Positions 7,670 to 14,445 of a stretch of DNA of 15,657 nt are shown one piece after another (position 1 is the first letter of the stretch; every line of letters begins with the position of its first letter). The notes beneath the pieces are model-generated. The model had not been told where the DNA came from, ran no database searches, and was given only the letters and a program-made list of their open reading frames with translations. This DNA comes from Methylomicrobium sp. (GTDB lineage Bacteria > Pseudomonadota > Gammaproteobacteria > Methylococcales > Methylomonadaceae), in assembly GCA_007135635.1 (NCBI GenBank), contig SLIO01000073.1, positions 1-15,657 of the forward strand, written 5' to 3'. Both the position numbers and the translations under genes were made by a program.

Positions 7670-7706
7670 TCAAGCTCTGCTTGTATACACGCCAAGCAGA
7701 GCTTGA
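7670..7706. repeat. Perfect 14-bp inverted repeat (hairpin)
   Basis: Arms TCAAGCTCTGCTTG (7670-7683) and CAAGCAGAGCTTGA (7693-7706) are exact complements around a 9-base loop. It lies in the 79-base insert between the duplicated aguB starts. A REP-like palindromic unit is the likely nature; no T-tract follows. Confidence 0.85.
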
Positions 7707-7716
7707 GCTATATACA

Positions 7717-7738
7717 CTCCCAAGCAAAAGCTTGGGAG
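7717..7738. repeat. Perfect 9-bp hairpin with AAAA loop
   Basis: CTCCCAAGC (7717-7725), AAAA, GCTTGGGAG (7730-7738). Ten bases downstream of the first hairpin. Both share a CAAGC/GCTTG core, suggesting related origin. Confidence 0.85.
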
Positions 7739-7776
7739 CGAGAGATTTTTCCAAACCGCAGTCATACATCATAATC

Positions 7777-8664
7777 ATGAGCTCGAACATCATCGTCAGC
7801 GCGATTCAACAACCTTGTAACGCCGACAAAGCCGACAATCTGAATCTATCGATCGATTTAATTAAAGAAGCCAAACAATCCGGCGCAAACTTGGCCGTTT
7901 TGCCGGAATTACATTTAGGGCCTTATTTTTGCCAGAACGAAGATTATCATTGTTTTGCTAAGGCCGAACCGATTCCAGGACCGAGCACCGAAATACTATC
8001 TCAAGTTGCCAAGGAACAAGAAATCGTCATCGTCTCGACGATATTCGAAAAACGTGCACCGGGCCTTTATCACAATACTGCGGTCGTATTCGACAAGGAT
8101 GGAAGCATCGCCGGCAAATACCGCAAGATGCACATTCCCGACGATCCCGGTTATTATGAAAAATATTATTTCACCCCCGGCGACATCGGCTTCAAACCGA
8201 TAGAGACCTCGGTCGGCAAACTCGGCGTAATGGTTTGCTGGGACCAATGGTATCCGGAAGGCGCGCGCCTGATGACCCTTGCCGGCGCCGATATTTTGAT
8301 TTATCCGACCGCGATCGGCTGGGATCCGGCTGATATTAACGAGGAAAAGCAGCGTCAACTCGACGCCTGGATCACTATTCAGCGCGCGCACGCGGTCGCT
8401 AACGGGCTACCGGTCGTTTCGTGCAATCGCATCGGTTTCGAAGCGTCGCCCGACGACGCCTCCACCGGTATCGAATTCTGGGGCAACAGTTTCATTACCG
8501 GACCGCAAGGCGAATATCTAGCGCAAGCCGGAACCAGTGAACAAATCATCTTGACTAAGGAATTAGACCGCGCGCGTAGCGAGCGCGTCAGACAAATTTG
8601 GCCCTATCTGCGCGACCGAAGAATTGACGAGTACGGCAATTTAATTAAACGATTTATCGATTAG
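7777..8664 (+). CDS. aguB: N-carbamoylputrescine amidase (nitrilase superfamily)
   Basis: Hydrolyses N-carbamoylputrescine to putrescine, CO2 and ammonia, completing the agmatine pathway begun by AguA. The 295-residue protein shows the nitrilase catalytic triad: Glu44 in LAVLPELHLG, Lys117 in KYRKMHIPDDPG, and Cys154 in VMVCWDQWYPEGAR. The latter motif and the C-terminal WPYLRDRRIDEYGNL are typical of the AguB branch. The ATG at 7777 (MSSNIIVSAIQQPCN) gives the normal N-terminus; an in-frame TTG start at 7681 would add 32 residues encoded by hairpin sequence and is rejected. No clear ribosome site precedes 7777. The neighbouring agmatine deiminase supports the substrate assignment. The 5' end is duplicated upstream (7616-7666). 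Confidence 0.92.
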   Translation: MSSNIIVSAIQQPCNADKADNLNLSIDLIKEAKQSGANLAVLPELHLGPYFCQNEDYHCFAKAEPIPGPSTEILSQVAKEQEIVIVSTIFEKRAPGLYHNTAVVFDKDGSIAGKYRKMHIPDDPGYYEKYYFTPGDIGFKPIETSVGKLGVMVCWDQWYPEGARLMTLAGADILIYPTAIGWDPADINEEKQRQLDAWITIQRAHAVANGLPVVSCNRIGFEASPDDASTGIEFWGNSFITGPQGEYLAQAGTSEQIILTKELDRARSERVRQIWPYLRDRRIDEYGNLIKRFID

Positions 8665-8669
8665 TTATC

Positions 8670-8748
8670 CTAGGAGCCTGTCCGAAAACAGACTAATCTA
8701 CTGCGGACAAGCCCTCGCGACGATCGCTACGCTCGGACATGCTCCTAG
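8670..8748. repeat. Inverted-repeat element (79 bp), MITE-like
   Basis: Ends CTAGGAGCCTGTCCG (8670-8684) and CGGACATGCTCCTAG (8734-8748) are 15-base inverted repeats with one mismatch. The interior also contains CGGACA-related words (8704-8709). It begins six bases after the aguB stop and could fold as a long hairpin that ends transcription, although no clear T-tract is present. It looks like a miniature transposable or REP-type unit; no transposase is nearby. Confidence 0.65.
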
Positions 8749-8867
8749 AAAAAGCATTTCACCATTAAGACCATCAAGAATTAAGAACGCGGATTCAACT
8801 AACTTGTTATTCTTTTGTATAGAACTTTCATTCACCCAAAAAGTTAGCTGGAATGCTTAGGTATTCT

Positions 8868-8903
8868 CTTGAAATACTTCATAAACTTCATGTGCTTCAT
8901 GGT
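8868..8903. repeat. Degenerate 9-base tandem repeat
   Basis: Four consecutive 9-base units: CTTGAAATA, CTTCATAAA, CTTCATGTG, CTTCATGGT. About 80 bases upstream, units ACCATTAAG and ACCATCAAG (8761-8778) are near complements of the last unit, so the two tracts are in inverted orientation. Confidence 0.5.
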
Positions 8904-8945
8904 TAAACTGCCGAATTTAGGATCATCAGTATATTGAAATATAGC

Positions 8946-9009
8946 TTTCGCACTTCAAACTTCGGCATGAGCTCATGGATGCACGAAGTGTCGGCGGATT
9001 TTTGCTCCT
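8946..9009 (+). repeat. Dispersed repeat, copy upstream of the channel gene
   Basis: TTTCGCACTTCAA (8946-8958), TTCGGCA (8961-8967), a 12-base palindrome CATGAGCTCATG (8966-8977), then GATTTTTGCTCCT (8997-9009). The same three words occur in the same order and almost the same spacing at 12722-12787, on the other side of the channel gene. Confidence 0.7.
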
Positions 9010-9158
9010 GCAAAATCCGCATTCGCACCTTCCTTGGTGCTTGCAGATTTTTGCTCCTGCAAAATCCGCATTCGCACCTTCCTTGGTGCTTGCAGATTTT
9101 TGCTCCTGCAAAATCCGCATTCGTACCTTCCTTGGTGCTTGCAGATTTTTGCTCCTGC
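8997..9158 (+). repeat. 49-bp tandem repeat, three full units plus a partial fourth
   Basis: Units start at 8997, 9046, 9095 and 9144, each GATTTTTGCTCCTGC followed by AAAATCCGCATTCG and an ACCTTCCTTGGTGCTTGCA tail; copies differ at one base (C to T at 9124). The fourth stops after GATTTTTGCTCCTGC. Each unit can form two small stems: GATTTT/AAAATC around the TGCTCCTGC loop, and GCACC/GGTGC around TTCCTT. The near-identity points to recent expansion. Confidence 0.93.
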
Positions 9159-9188
9159 TATCTCTTATTATCAGACCTTCCATCACCG

Positions 9189-12100
9189 ATGAAAAATATC
9201 TATTCGACAAGCCAACCGATCTCTCCGACTATTTTTGGCTTGTTTATTTTTACTCTACTATGCAGCTTAATGCCCCATGTTGTTTTGGCTCAAAGCCAGG
9301 CCAACAAGCAAGCAACATCAGAATATGAACCGGAAAACCTGCGCAACAAAATAGAAGCACTCACCGCCAGGGAGGGACTGGACGAGGGCGTCAAAACTAA
9401 AGCGCTTAAATATTATCAATCGGCTTTAGACAATATCGGCAATACCGGAGAATTTAATTTCCGAAGCGAAAACTACCAAAAAGCACTACAACAAGCGCCC
9501 GATAGAATTAAAAACTTACAAAATGAAATCAAACAAGCCCAACAAAAACTGGAGAAACAAAAGCTAGAGGACTTCAGTCACATCCCCATCGAAGAACTCG
9601 AACAACGCCTGATTATCGAAAAAGGCAAAATTAGCAACCTCGACCAACAAATCAAAAGACTCGACACGCTCTTGGTCGAACAAAACAACCGTCCACAGCA
9701 GATTCGCCAAGAAACGGTTGAAGCTAAACAAGACCTCGATGCCGCCCGAAGTAAGCTCGAAACCCCGCCGACGGCTGCAGAATCGAAACTGGAAATCGAA
9801 GCCCGCCAAATTCATTTAAAAACTTTAATCGAATCACGCACGGCTGAATTAAAAAAGCTTGAAATCGAGGCTACCAGCAATCCAGTCAGGACCGAAGCGA
9901 TCAAAGCCGAATTACAATTATTAGATATGCAGAAGAGTTTACTCGCCCCTATCATTGCAGCGATAGAAAGCACCTTGTCCGAACGCCGCCAGCAAGAAGC
10001 TAAGGAAATGCAGAAAGCCCTAGATCAAGCAGAACAGGAGCTAGCCGATAAGCATCCGGTCATACAGCTTGTTACCCGCGAAAACATCCAATACAGCCGC
10101 GATCTTCAGGCCATCACGGCCAAGATAGAACAAAGCGGCGAACAGAAAAACAAAATCGATAGCAAATCCGCCGAAATTGAGACCGATTTCAAAAGCGCCG
10201 AACGTAAAATCAGCTTAGCGGGACTCAGTCCGGCACTCGGCAAAATACTTAGAGAACAACGACGTAATTTACCGACCGCCGGGCAATTCTCATTGCAATC
10301 CCAGACTATCCAAGACCAAACCGCTCAGACCGGTCTTGCGCAATTTAAGGTTGAGGATCGACTGAAGCAATTGGCCGATATCGATCTGGAACTGCATAGC
10401 ATCATGTATTCAGAAGTCGCCAATGAGCTGCCGGCCAATGAACGAATGATGATACAGGCCGAATTGCGCGTATTACTTAATAGCCAAAAAGATTTACTGA
10501 ACCGATTGTCGGTTGCTTACACGACTTACTTGAGGAGTTTGGGCGATTTGGATTTTGCAAGACAACAAATGCTCAATCAATCTGAAAAATTTGCCGCTTA
10601 TCTTGATGAGCGTTTGCTTTGGGTGCCAAGTTCCGCTCCGATCGATGCCGAATACCTCATCGACTTATTCGATTCGTTTCAATGGCTGCTGTCGCCTCTA
10701 AATTGGTTAAGCTTTACAAAAGACATCGTTAAAGCGGCAATATCAAAGCCGCTGTTAAGTGCATTTTCGATAATAATTTTAATCGTACTAATGACGTTCA
10801 AAGCTAAAGTCAAACATCAATTGTCAGCCATTTCAGACCGAATAGGAAAAATCTATACCGACAAATTTTCCTATACATTGATCGCGATGGGCGACATTTT
10901 CGTTTTGGCGCTGCCCGTGCCTCTACTGATTTTTTTGGTAGGCTGGTTGTTGGTCGACAATCCTCTTGTTACCGATTTTAGTCAAGCTATCGGTGCAGGA
11001 TTGCAGGCCGCTTCAATTCCATTACTTACTCTATCGGTATTTTATCGATTGTTTGCGCCGGAAGGCGTTGCTCAACAACATTTTCAATGGAAGTCGAAAA
11101 ATGCCGGAATATTTCGCAAACAAATCGCTTGGGTGCGATTTGTTGCCGTGCCCTGCGTTTTTCTGACCAATCTGAGCGGAAGCTCCGCTATAGCATCGCA
11201 TAGCGATAACCTCGGACGACTATCGGTCATTATTTTAATGCTGTCTCTCGCCGCATTTTTGTTTAATATCCTCAAGCCATCGAAAGGAGTGCTAAGGGAT
11301 TACCTTGAAACGAATCCGGAGGGCTGGCTTTATCGAACGCGCTATTTTTGGTATCCAGCGTCGGTCATTATACCCCTAACCATTATCGGATTTGCGGCCG
11401 CAGGCTATTATCTGAGCGCTCTAGAATTACAGACCAAATTGATAATAATGCTTAGGATGATTTTTATCAATGTTATTATTTATGACTTGGTACTGCGTTG
11501 GCTAACTCTGGCAAACCGGCAACTGGCCTTGAAAAACGCACGACAAAAACGCAAAACTGCCGCTGCCGCACAAAGTTCGAAACCGACAACCACAGGCTCG
11601 GAAGATATTGTTCTAACCGCCGAAGAAGAATTGCTGGATATTCCAAAAATCAATGCCCAAACAAAGGCATTACTCAATGTCTTTATCGGCTTTAATCTTA
11701 TTGTCGGCTCGTGGATGATATGGCGAAATATTTTGCCGGCCTTCGCCTTTCTCGACAACATTACGTTATGGCAACACCTCGTCACGATTGATAACCAAGA
11801 AGCCTATCAGCCGATAACTCTGACCAATTTGTTTCTAGCCGGTCTCTATGCCTTCATTGTTGGTGTAGCGATTCGCAATTTTCCGGGCGTCATGGAGTTG
11901 TTGATTTTTCGGCGCGTAACGGTCGATGCCGGTTTTCGCTATGCGGTCAATCACTTGGCCAAGTATTTATTGATTTCGATCGGTTTTATCGTGGTCGCAA
12001 ATGAACTGGGCGGCAGTTGGTCGCAAGTGCAATGGTTAGTCGCCGCACTCAGTTTAGGCTTGGGCTTCGGTCTACAGGAAATCTTCGCAAATATGGTATC

Positions 12101-12653
12101 CGGCATCATTATTTTGTTCGAGCGACCGATTCGGGTCGGCGATACCGTGACGATCGGCGATATCAGCGGAAAAGTCAGCCGCATTCAAATGCGTGCCACA
12201 ACCATCACCGATTGGGACCAAAAGGAATTGATCGTACCGAACAAAGCATTCATCACCGAAAAAATGGTCAATTGGACCTTGACGGACCCGACTACCCGAG
12301 TCGTAATCCCAATCGGTATAGCCTATGGTTCCGATATCGAACTGGCGCATAAAATCATGCTCGAAACGGTTCAATCTACACCCTTGGTTTTACAAGATCC
12401 GGAACCCAGTGTTCTGATGCTTGGCTTCGGCGACAGTTCTTTGGATTTTTCTATCCGGGTTTATGTCAGTGAATTGGGGCACCGACTACCGGTCACCCAT
12501 GATATCCATTTCCGAATTGATCATGCCTTCCGTGAACATCATATAGAAATTCCATTCCCTCAACGCGACCTTCATATCCGTTCGATCATCGAAAAACCGA
12601 AAGGTGGGCAGTTTCCGGCTTTTGAATCTAACCCAGAAATTCCGAGCTACTAA
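9189..12653 (+). CDS. mscK: Large MscK/KefA-type mechanosensitive channel
   Basis: Inner-membrane channel that opens under membrane tension to release ions and solutes on hypo-osmotic shock. The 1154-residue product begins with a signal peptide (residues 1-34, cleavage likely after VVLA). Then comes a charged, coiled-coil-rich periplasmic domain (about 35-510, many E/K/Q), a series of membrane segments from about 518 (SAFSIIILIVLMTF) to about 975, and the MscS-type pore and beta domain: ALSLGLGFGLQEIFANMVSG near 950-970, then ILFERPIRVGDTVTIGDISG, TITDWDQKELIVPNKAF and a C-terminal alpha/beta part. Size and order match MscK and its paralogue MscM (both about 1100). I chose 9189 because it starts the signal peptide; the frame continues upstream through the 49-bp repeats but those residues are repeat-encoded. 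The ribosome site is weak. The gene symbol is by family; MscM-like assignment is possible. Confidence 0.88.
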   Translation: MKNIYSTSQPISPTIFGLFIFTLLCSLMPHVVLAQSQANKQATSEYEPENLRNKIEALTAREGLDEGVKTKALKYYQSALDNIGNTGEFNFRSENYQKALQQAPDRIKNLQNEIKQAQQKLEKQKLEDFSHIPIEELEQRLIIEKGKISNLDQQIKRLDTLLVEQNNRPQQIRQETVEAKQDLDAARSKLETPPTAAESKLEIEARQIHLKTLIESRTAELKKLEIEATSNPVRTEAIKAELQLLDMQKSLLAPIIAAIESTLSERRQQEAKEMQKALDQAEQELADKHPVIQLVTRENIQYSRDLQAITAKIEQSGEQKNKIDSKSAEIETDFKSAERKISLAGLSPALGKILREQRRNLPTAGQFSLQSQTIQDQTAQTGLAQFKVEDRLKQLADIDLELHSIMYSEVANELPANERMMIQAELRVLLNSQKDLLNRLSVAYTTYLRSLGDLDFARQQMLNQSEKFAAYLDERLLWVPSSAPIDAEYLIDLFDSFQWLLSPLNWLSFTKDIVKAAISKPLLSAFSIIILIVLMTFKAKVKHQLSAISDRIGKIYTDKFSYTLIAMGDIFVLALPVPLLIFLVGWLLVDNPLVTDFSQAIGAGLQAASIPLLTLSVFYRLFAPEGVAQQHFQWKSKNAGIFRKQIAWVRFVAVPCVFLTNLSGSSAIASHSDNLGRLSVIILMLSLAAFLFNILKPSKGVLRDYLETNPEGWLYRTRYFWYPASVIIPLTIIGFAAAGYYLSALELQTKLIIMLRMIFINVIIYDLVLRWLTLANRQLALKNARQKRKTAAAAQSSKPTTTGSEDIVLTAEEELLDIPKINAQTKALLNVFIGFNLIVGSWMIWRNILPAFAFLDNITLWQHLVTIDNQEAYQPITLTNLFLAGLYAFIVGVAIRNFPGVMELLIFRRVTVDAGFRYAVNHLAKYLLISIGFIVVANELGGSWSQVQWLVAALSLGLGFGLQEIFANMVSGIIILFERPIRVGDTVTIGDISGKVSRIQMRATTITDWDQKELIVPNKAFITEKMVNWTLTDPTTRVVIPIGIAYGSDIELAHKIMLETVQSTPLVLQDPEPSVLMLGFGDSSLDFSIRVYVSELGHRLPVTHDIHFRIDHAFREHHIEIPFPQRDLHIRSIIEKPKGGQFPAFESNPEIPSY

Positions 12654-12683
12654 AGGGCCTTAAATGGCAATTATTGATGCGAC

Positions 12684-12714
12684 AAAACTGAATCCGAGTA
12701 CAGGATTCAGTTTT
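12684..12714. terminator. Bidirectional intrinsic terminator
   Basis: Perfect 12-base arms AAAACTGAATCC (12684-12695) and GGATTCAGTTTT (12703-12714) around a 7-base loop. The A and T runs at the stem base give a T-run on either strand. It lies 30 bases after the mscK stop, between convergent genes, so it can serve both. Confidence 0.85.
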
Positions 12715-12721
12715 ATATACT

Positions 12722-12787
12722 TTTCGCACTTCAATTTTCGGCAATGCCTGAGCAGGCGCCGGGGGTGGTAGGTCGATTTTTGCTCCT
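12722..12787 (+). repeat. Dispersed repeat, copy downstream of the channel gene
   Basis: TTTCGCACTTCAA (12722-12734), TTCGGCA (12737-12743) and GATTTTTGCTCCT (12775-12787) repeat the words at 8946-8958, 8961-8967 and 8997-9009, in the same orientation. The spacer between the last two words differs in sequence but is again palindromic (GCCTGAGCAGGC). Only one GATTTTTGCTCCT unit is present here, so the tandem expansion is private to the upstream copy. Confidence 0.7.
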
Positions 12788-12872
12788 CGGCAATTGCTGA
12801 ATTACAAGGAAGTAATGAATTTAGAAAATGCAGGAGCATTTTTCTGCCCTGCATTCCTTACAACAAGGCAGA

Positions 12873-13157
12873 TCAATCTACGGTCCATTCCTGCAATGCA
12901 CCGATGATACTTTTGGCTTGATCTTTACTGGAAATATTGAATTTGGATTTTTGCTGATATTCGCCATTGCGTTTTTGATAACGGCGAATCGTATATTTAT
13001 CGGGACCGTAGGCTTCCTTCTTGCGATCCCAATCTTGGTAACGATAGATCACCGTCGCCCAAGCGCCTTTACTCAACACTCTTTTATCCAATTCCTTAAC
13101 CGTTTCAATGCCACCATCTTCATAGGTTACGGTCAATTCATCTACAGTTTCAGCCAT
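12873..13157 (-). CDS. Small uncharacterised protein
   Basis: A 94-residue soluble, charged protein that I cannot assign to a named family with certainty. It starts MAETVDELTVTYEDGG and continues through KELDKRVLSKGAWATVIYRY, DWDRKKEAYGPDKYTIRRYQ and KRNGEYQQKSKFNISSKDQA to an LQEWTVD end. No signal peptide, membrane segment or cysteine is present. The middle is rich in Tyr, Lys and Arg, with strand-like alternation. GGAGA five bases before the ATG at 13157 is the best ribosome site in this part of the window, which supports a real, translated gene. It lies 97 bp downstream of nnrS on the same strand, so it may have its own promoter; no good -35/-10 pair was found. Function unknown. Confidence 0.8.
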   Translation of the reverse strand: MAETVDELTVTYEDGGIETVKELDKRVLSKGAWATVIYRYQDWDRKKEAYGPDKYTIRRYQKRNGEYQQKSKFNISSKDQAKSIIGALQEWTVD

Positions 13158-13254
13158 ACAATCTCCAATCAGTTAAATTTAAAAAACGTCAATCTTGCAT
13201 TGTTTCTTTGTCATAAAAAGGGCGGAATATACATATGCCGAATCATATACTTCG

Positions 13255-14445
13255 CTAATCGGGTTTTCCGTCGATTCTAGGTGCCAATAAAATTGGCGCG
13301 TATACAAACACAAACAAGGCGAAGGCCGCCAACCAAGCCAGCGTCGAAATATAAACTAACTGACCATACCAAGCAGGTAATAAAGCGGGAAGAATAACCC
13401 TAACGAAAGCAGATAAATTCAATAGAACAAAAGCAATGACAATAATATTCGGAACCTTCATAGCTCGCCCCGTATGCCCCAGTGACACTCTGACCATCAT
13501 ACCCAAGGTCAATACCCCGATTCCACCTAGCACAAACGCATGCAATACCAAAGAATAAGGTATTTTTGCATAAGCAGATAAAACGGTTAAGCCAAACCCA
13601 AGAATTATCCATCCGTAACCGATATACAATATCCACAGTAGCGGCACATACCAAACTTGCCGCACATGCCAACCGGCAATACGCGCGATATTGATTCCCA
13701 CAGCGGCAATCGCACTCACGGCAAGAAAGTGCCCGGATATATCTGCCATTTGCAACAAGAAAACCAATGCGGCGGAAGCAATCGACAGGCCATCTAAAAG
13801 CGGACTCCGAATCGCAATGACGCCCTTTAAACCGCGTTCGGTAAAAAACGGAAAAACGCGCCCGGCAACGACAAGTATCATCACAATGATAATAGCCAAA
13901 AGCATGTTGAGCCCCAACATGGCCGTACTTTCATAAATCTCAAGCATTTCAAGATGAACCAAGGCATTAGCTATCGTCATCAACGCCAATAAGACGATGA
14001 AAACCAAACTCTTGTTATGCCCTGAACGCACAATCGGCTGGCTGACCGAATAAGCCAATACAGGTAAAAACGCAAAATCGGTCAATGCGATTAATGAGTC
14101 CGGTAATAGCTCGGCATAAAAAGGCAAAATTCGGCCATACAACCAAAGTAAACAAAGCCCGGCCAAATGATCACCGCTTGCCGTTGCCTGTCCTGTCCAA
14201 TTTTTCACGGCGGTTAACAAAAAACCGGCGATAACGGCCACCGAATAACCGACCAACATTTCATGTGCATGCCAGATATTCGGTGCATAATAATTTTGAA
14301 CCGACAGCTCGCCTTTATAGATGGCATTCCACAACAAAATCAGCAGTAACCCGAATAAACCGGCCAATACAAAAAATGGCCTGAATCCCAAACCGAAGAT
14401 CGGGTAATCAAATACAGGCGTCAAAGTACTATTGTTTTTGTTCAT
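13255..14445 (-). CDS. nnrS: NnrS family membrane protein
   Basis: NnrS proteins are haem- and copper-containing inner-membrane proteins tied to nitric oxide metabolism or NO stress tolerance; the exact activity is not settled. The 396-residue product is almost wholly hydrophobic, consistent with about twelve membrane segments. It carries the family landmarks FGLGFRPFF (17-25), NIWHAHEMLVGYSVAVIAGF (from residue 56, His59 and His61), and HAFVLGGIGVLTLGMMVRVS followed by LGHTGR near residues 301-327. I chose the ATG at 14445 (MNKNNSTLTPVFDYPIFGLG); a start at 14484 would extend further into the upstream gene. The start overlaps the end of the DUF455 gene by 17 bases, so translation is probably coupled. 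No denitrification or NO-sensor gene is in the window. Confidence 0.9.
   Translation of the reverse strand: MNKNNSTLTPVFDYPIFGLGFRPFFVLAGLFGLLLILLWNAIYKGELSVQNYYAPNIWHAHEMLVGYSVAVIAGFLLTAVKNWTGQATASGDHLAGLCLLWLYGRILPFYAELLPDSLIALTDFAFLPVLAYSVSQPIVRSGHNKSLVFIVLLALMTIANALVHLEMLEIYESTAMLGLNMLLAIIIVMILVVAGRVFPFFTERGLKGVIAIRSPLLDGLSIASAALVFLLQMADISGHFLAVSAIAAVGINIARIAGWHVRQVWYVPLLWILYIGYGWIILGFGLTVLSAYAKIPYSLVLHAFVLGGIGVLTLGMMVRVSLGHTGRAMKVPNIIVIAFVLLNLSAFVRVILPALLPAWYGQLVYISTLAWLAAFALFVFVYAPILLAPRIDGKPD

Larger units (their letters stand above)
7646..7774 (+). other. Small upstream reading frame, fossil start of aguB
   Basis: A 42-codon frame that starts at the duplicated ATG and ends TAA two bases before the aguB ATG. 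Its first seven residues (MKSNFIV) mirror the aguB N-terminus; the rest encodes the hairpin insert and resembles nothing I know. It is in a different frame from aguB. It is most simply a leftover of duplication, but the stop-start closeness could couple translation of aguB, which has no visible ribosome site of its own. Confidence 0.4.
7476..7776. other. 301-bp gap between aguA and aguB
   Basis: Contains, in order, a region able to fold into a multi-stem RNA (7518-7575), a perfect TATAAT (7603-7608), a diverged copy of the aguB 5' end (7616-7666), two hairpins (7670-7706 and 7717-7738) and the second copy of the 5' end (7746-7797), which runs into aguB. No separate protein gene is proposed beyond the small upstream frame 7646-7774. 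Confidence 0.6.
7616..7797 (+). repeat. Direct duplication of the aguB 5' end (7616-7666 and 7746-7797)
   Basis: Both copies begin TTTTTC, continue with GCAGTCATA, then AATCATGA, TCGAAC and TCATCGTC, with scattered differences. Each contains an ATG (7646 and 7777) and the first encoded residues are nearly the same: MKSNFIV in the upstream copy and MSSNIIV in aguB. The two copies are offset by 130-131 bases and enclose a 79-base insert (7667-7745) that carries two hairpins. Confidence 0.75.
8665..9188. other. 524-bp repeat-rich gap between aguB and the channel gene
   Basis: Holds an inverted-repeat element (8670-8748), a nested inverted-repeat stretch (8752-8858), degenerate 9-base repeats (8761-8787 and 8868-8903), a dispersed repeat copy beginning at 8946, and a 49-bp tandem repeat (8997-9158). 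The tandem repeat is open in several frames, which creates spurious long frames on both strands, but no codon-like gene is supported before 9189. Confidence 0.7.
12654..12872. other. Convergent gap between mscK and a small minus-strand gene
   Basis: Contains the hairpin terminator at 12684-12714, the second dispersed-repeat copy at 12722-12787 with internal palindrome GCCTGAGCAGGC (12746-12757), and a weaker inverted repeat AATGCAGG/CCTGCATT (12827-12834 and 12848-12855) that could end transcription of the small gene. No coding region is supported. Confidence 0.6.

Noticed and set aside
7681..7776. Longer start for AguB from a TTG
   Set aside because: The added 32 residues come from hairpin sequence; the nitrilase fold begins at MSSNIIVSAIQQP.
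8997..9158. CRISPR array
   Set aside because: Whole 49-bp units are repeated with no variable spacers, and no cas gene is near.
8934..9188. N-terminal extension of MscK from a TTG at 8934
   Set aside because: The extra 85 residues are mostly translated 49-bp repeats; a good signal peptide begins at the ATG at 9189, matching the family layout.
8926..9210. Minus-strand frame of 94 codons over the tandem repeat
   Set aside because: Its sequence is the same repeat read in shifting frames; it has no recognisable protein features and exists only because the repeat lacks stops.
12828..13280. Plus-strand frame of 150 codons opposite the small gene
   Set aside because: It is the antisense of the 94-residue gene, which has a proper ribosome site and a more protein-like composition.
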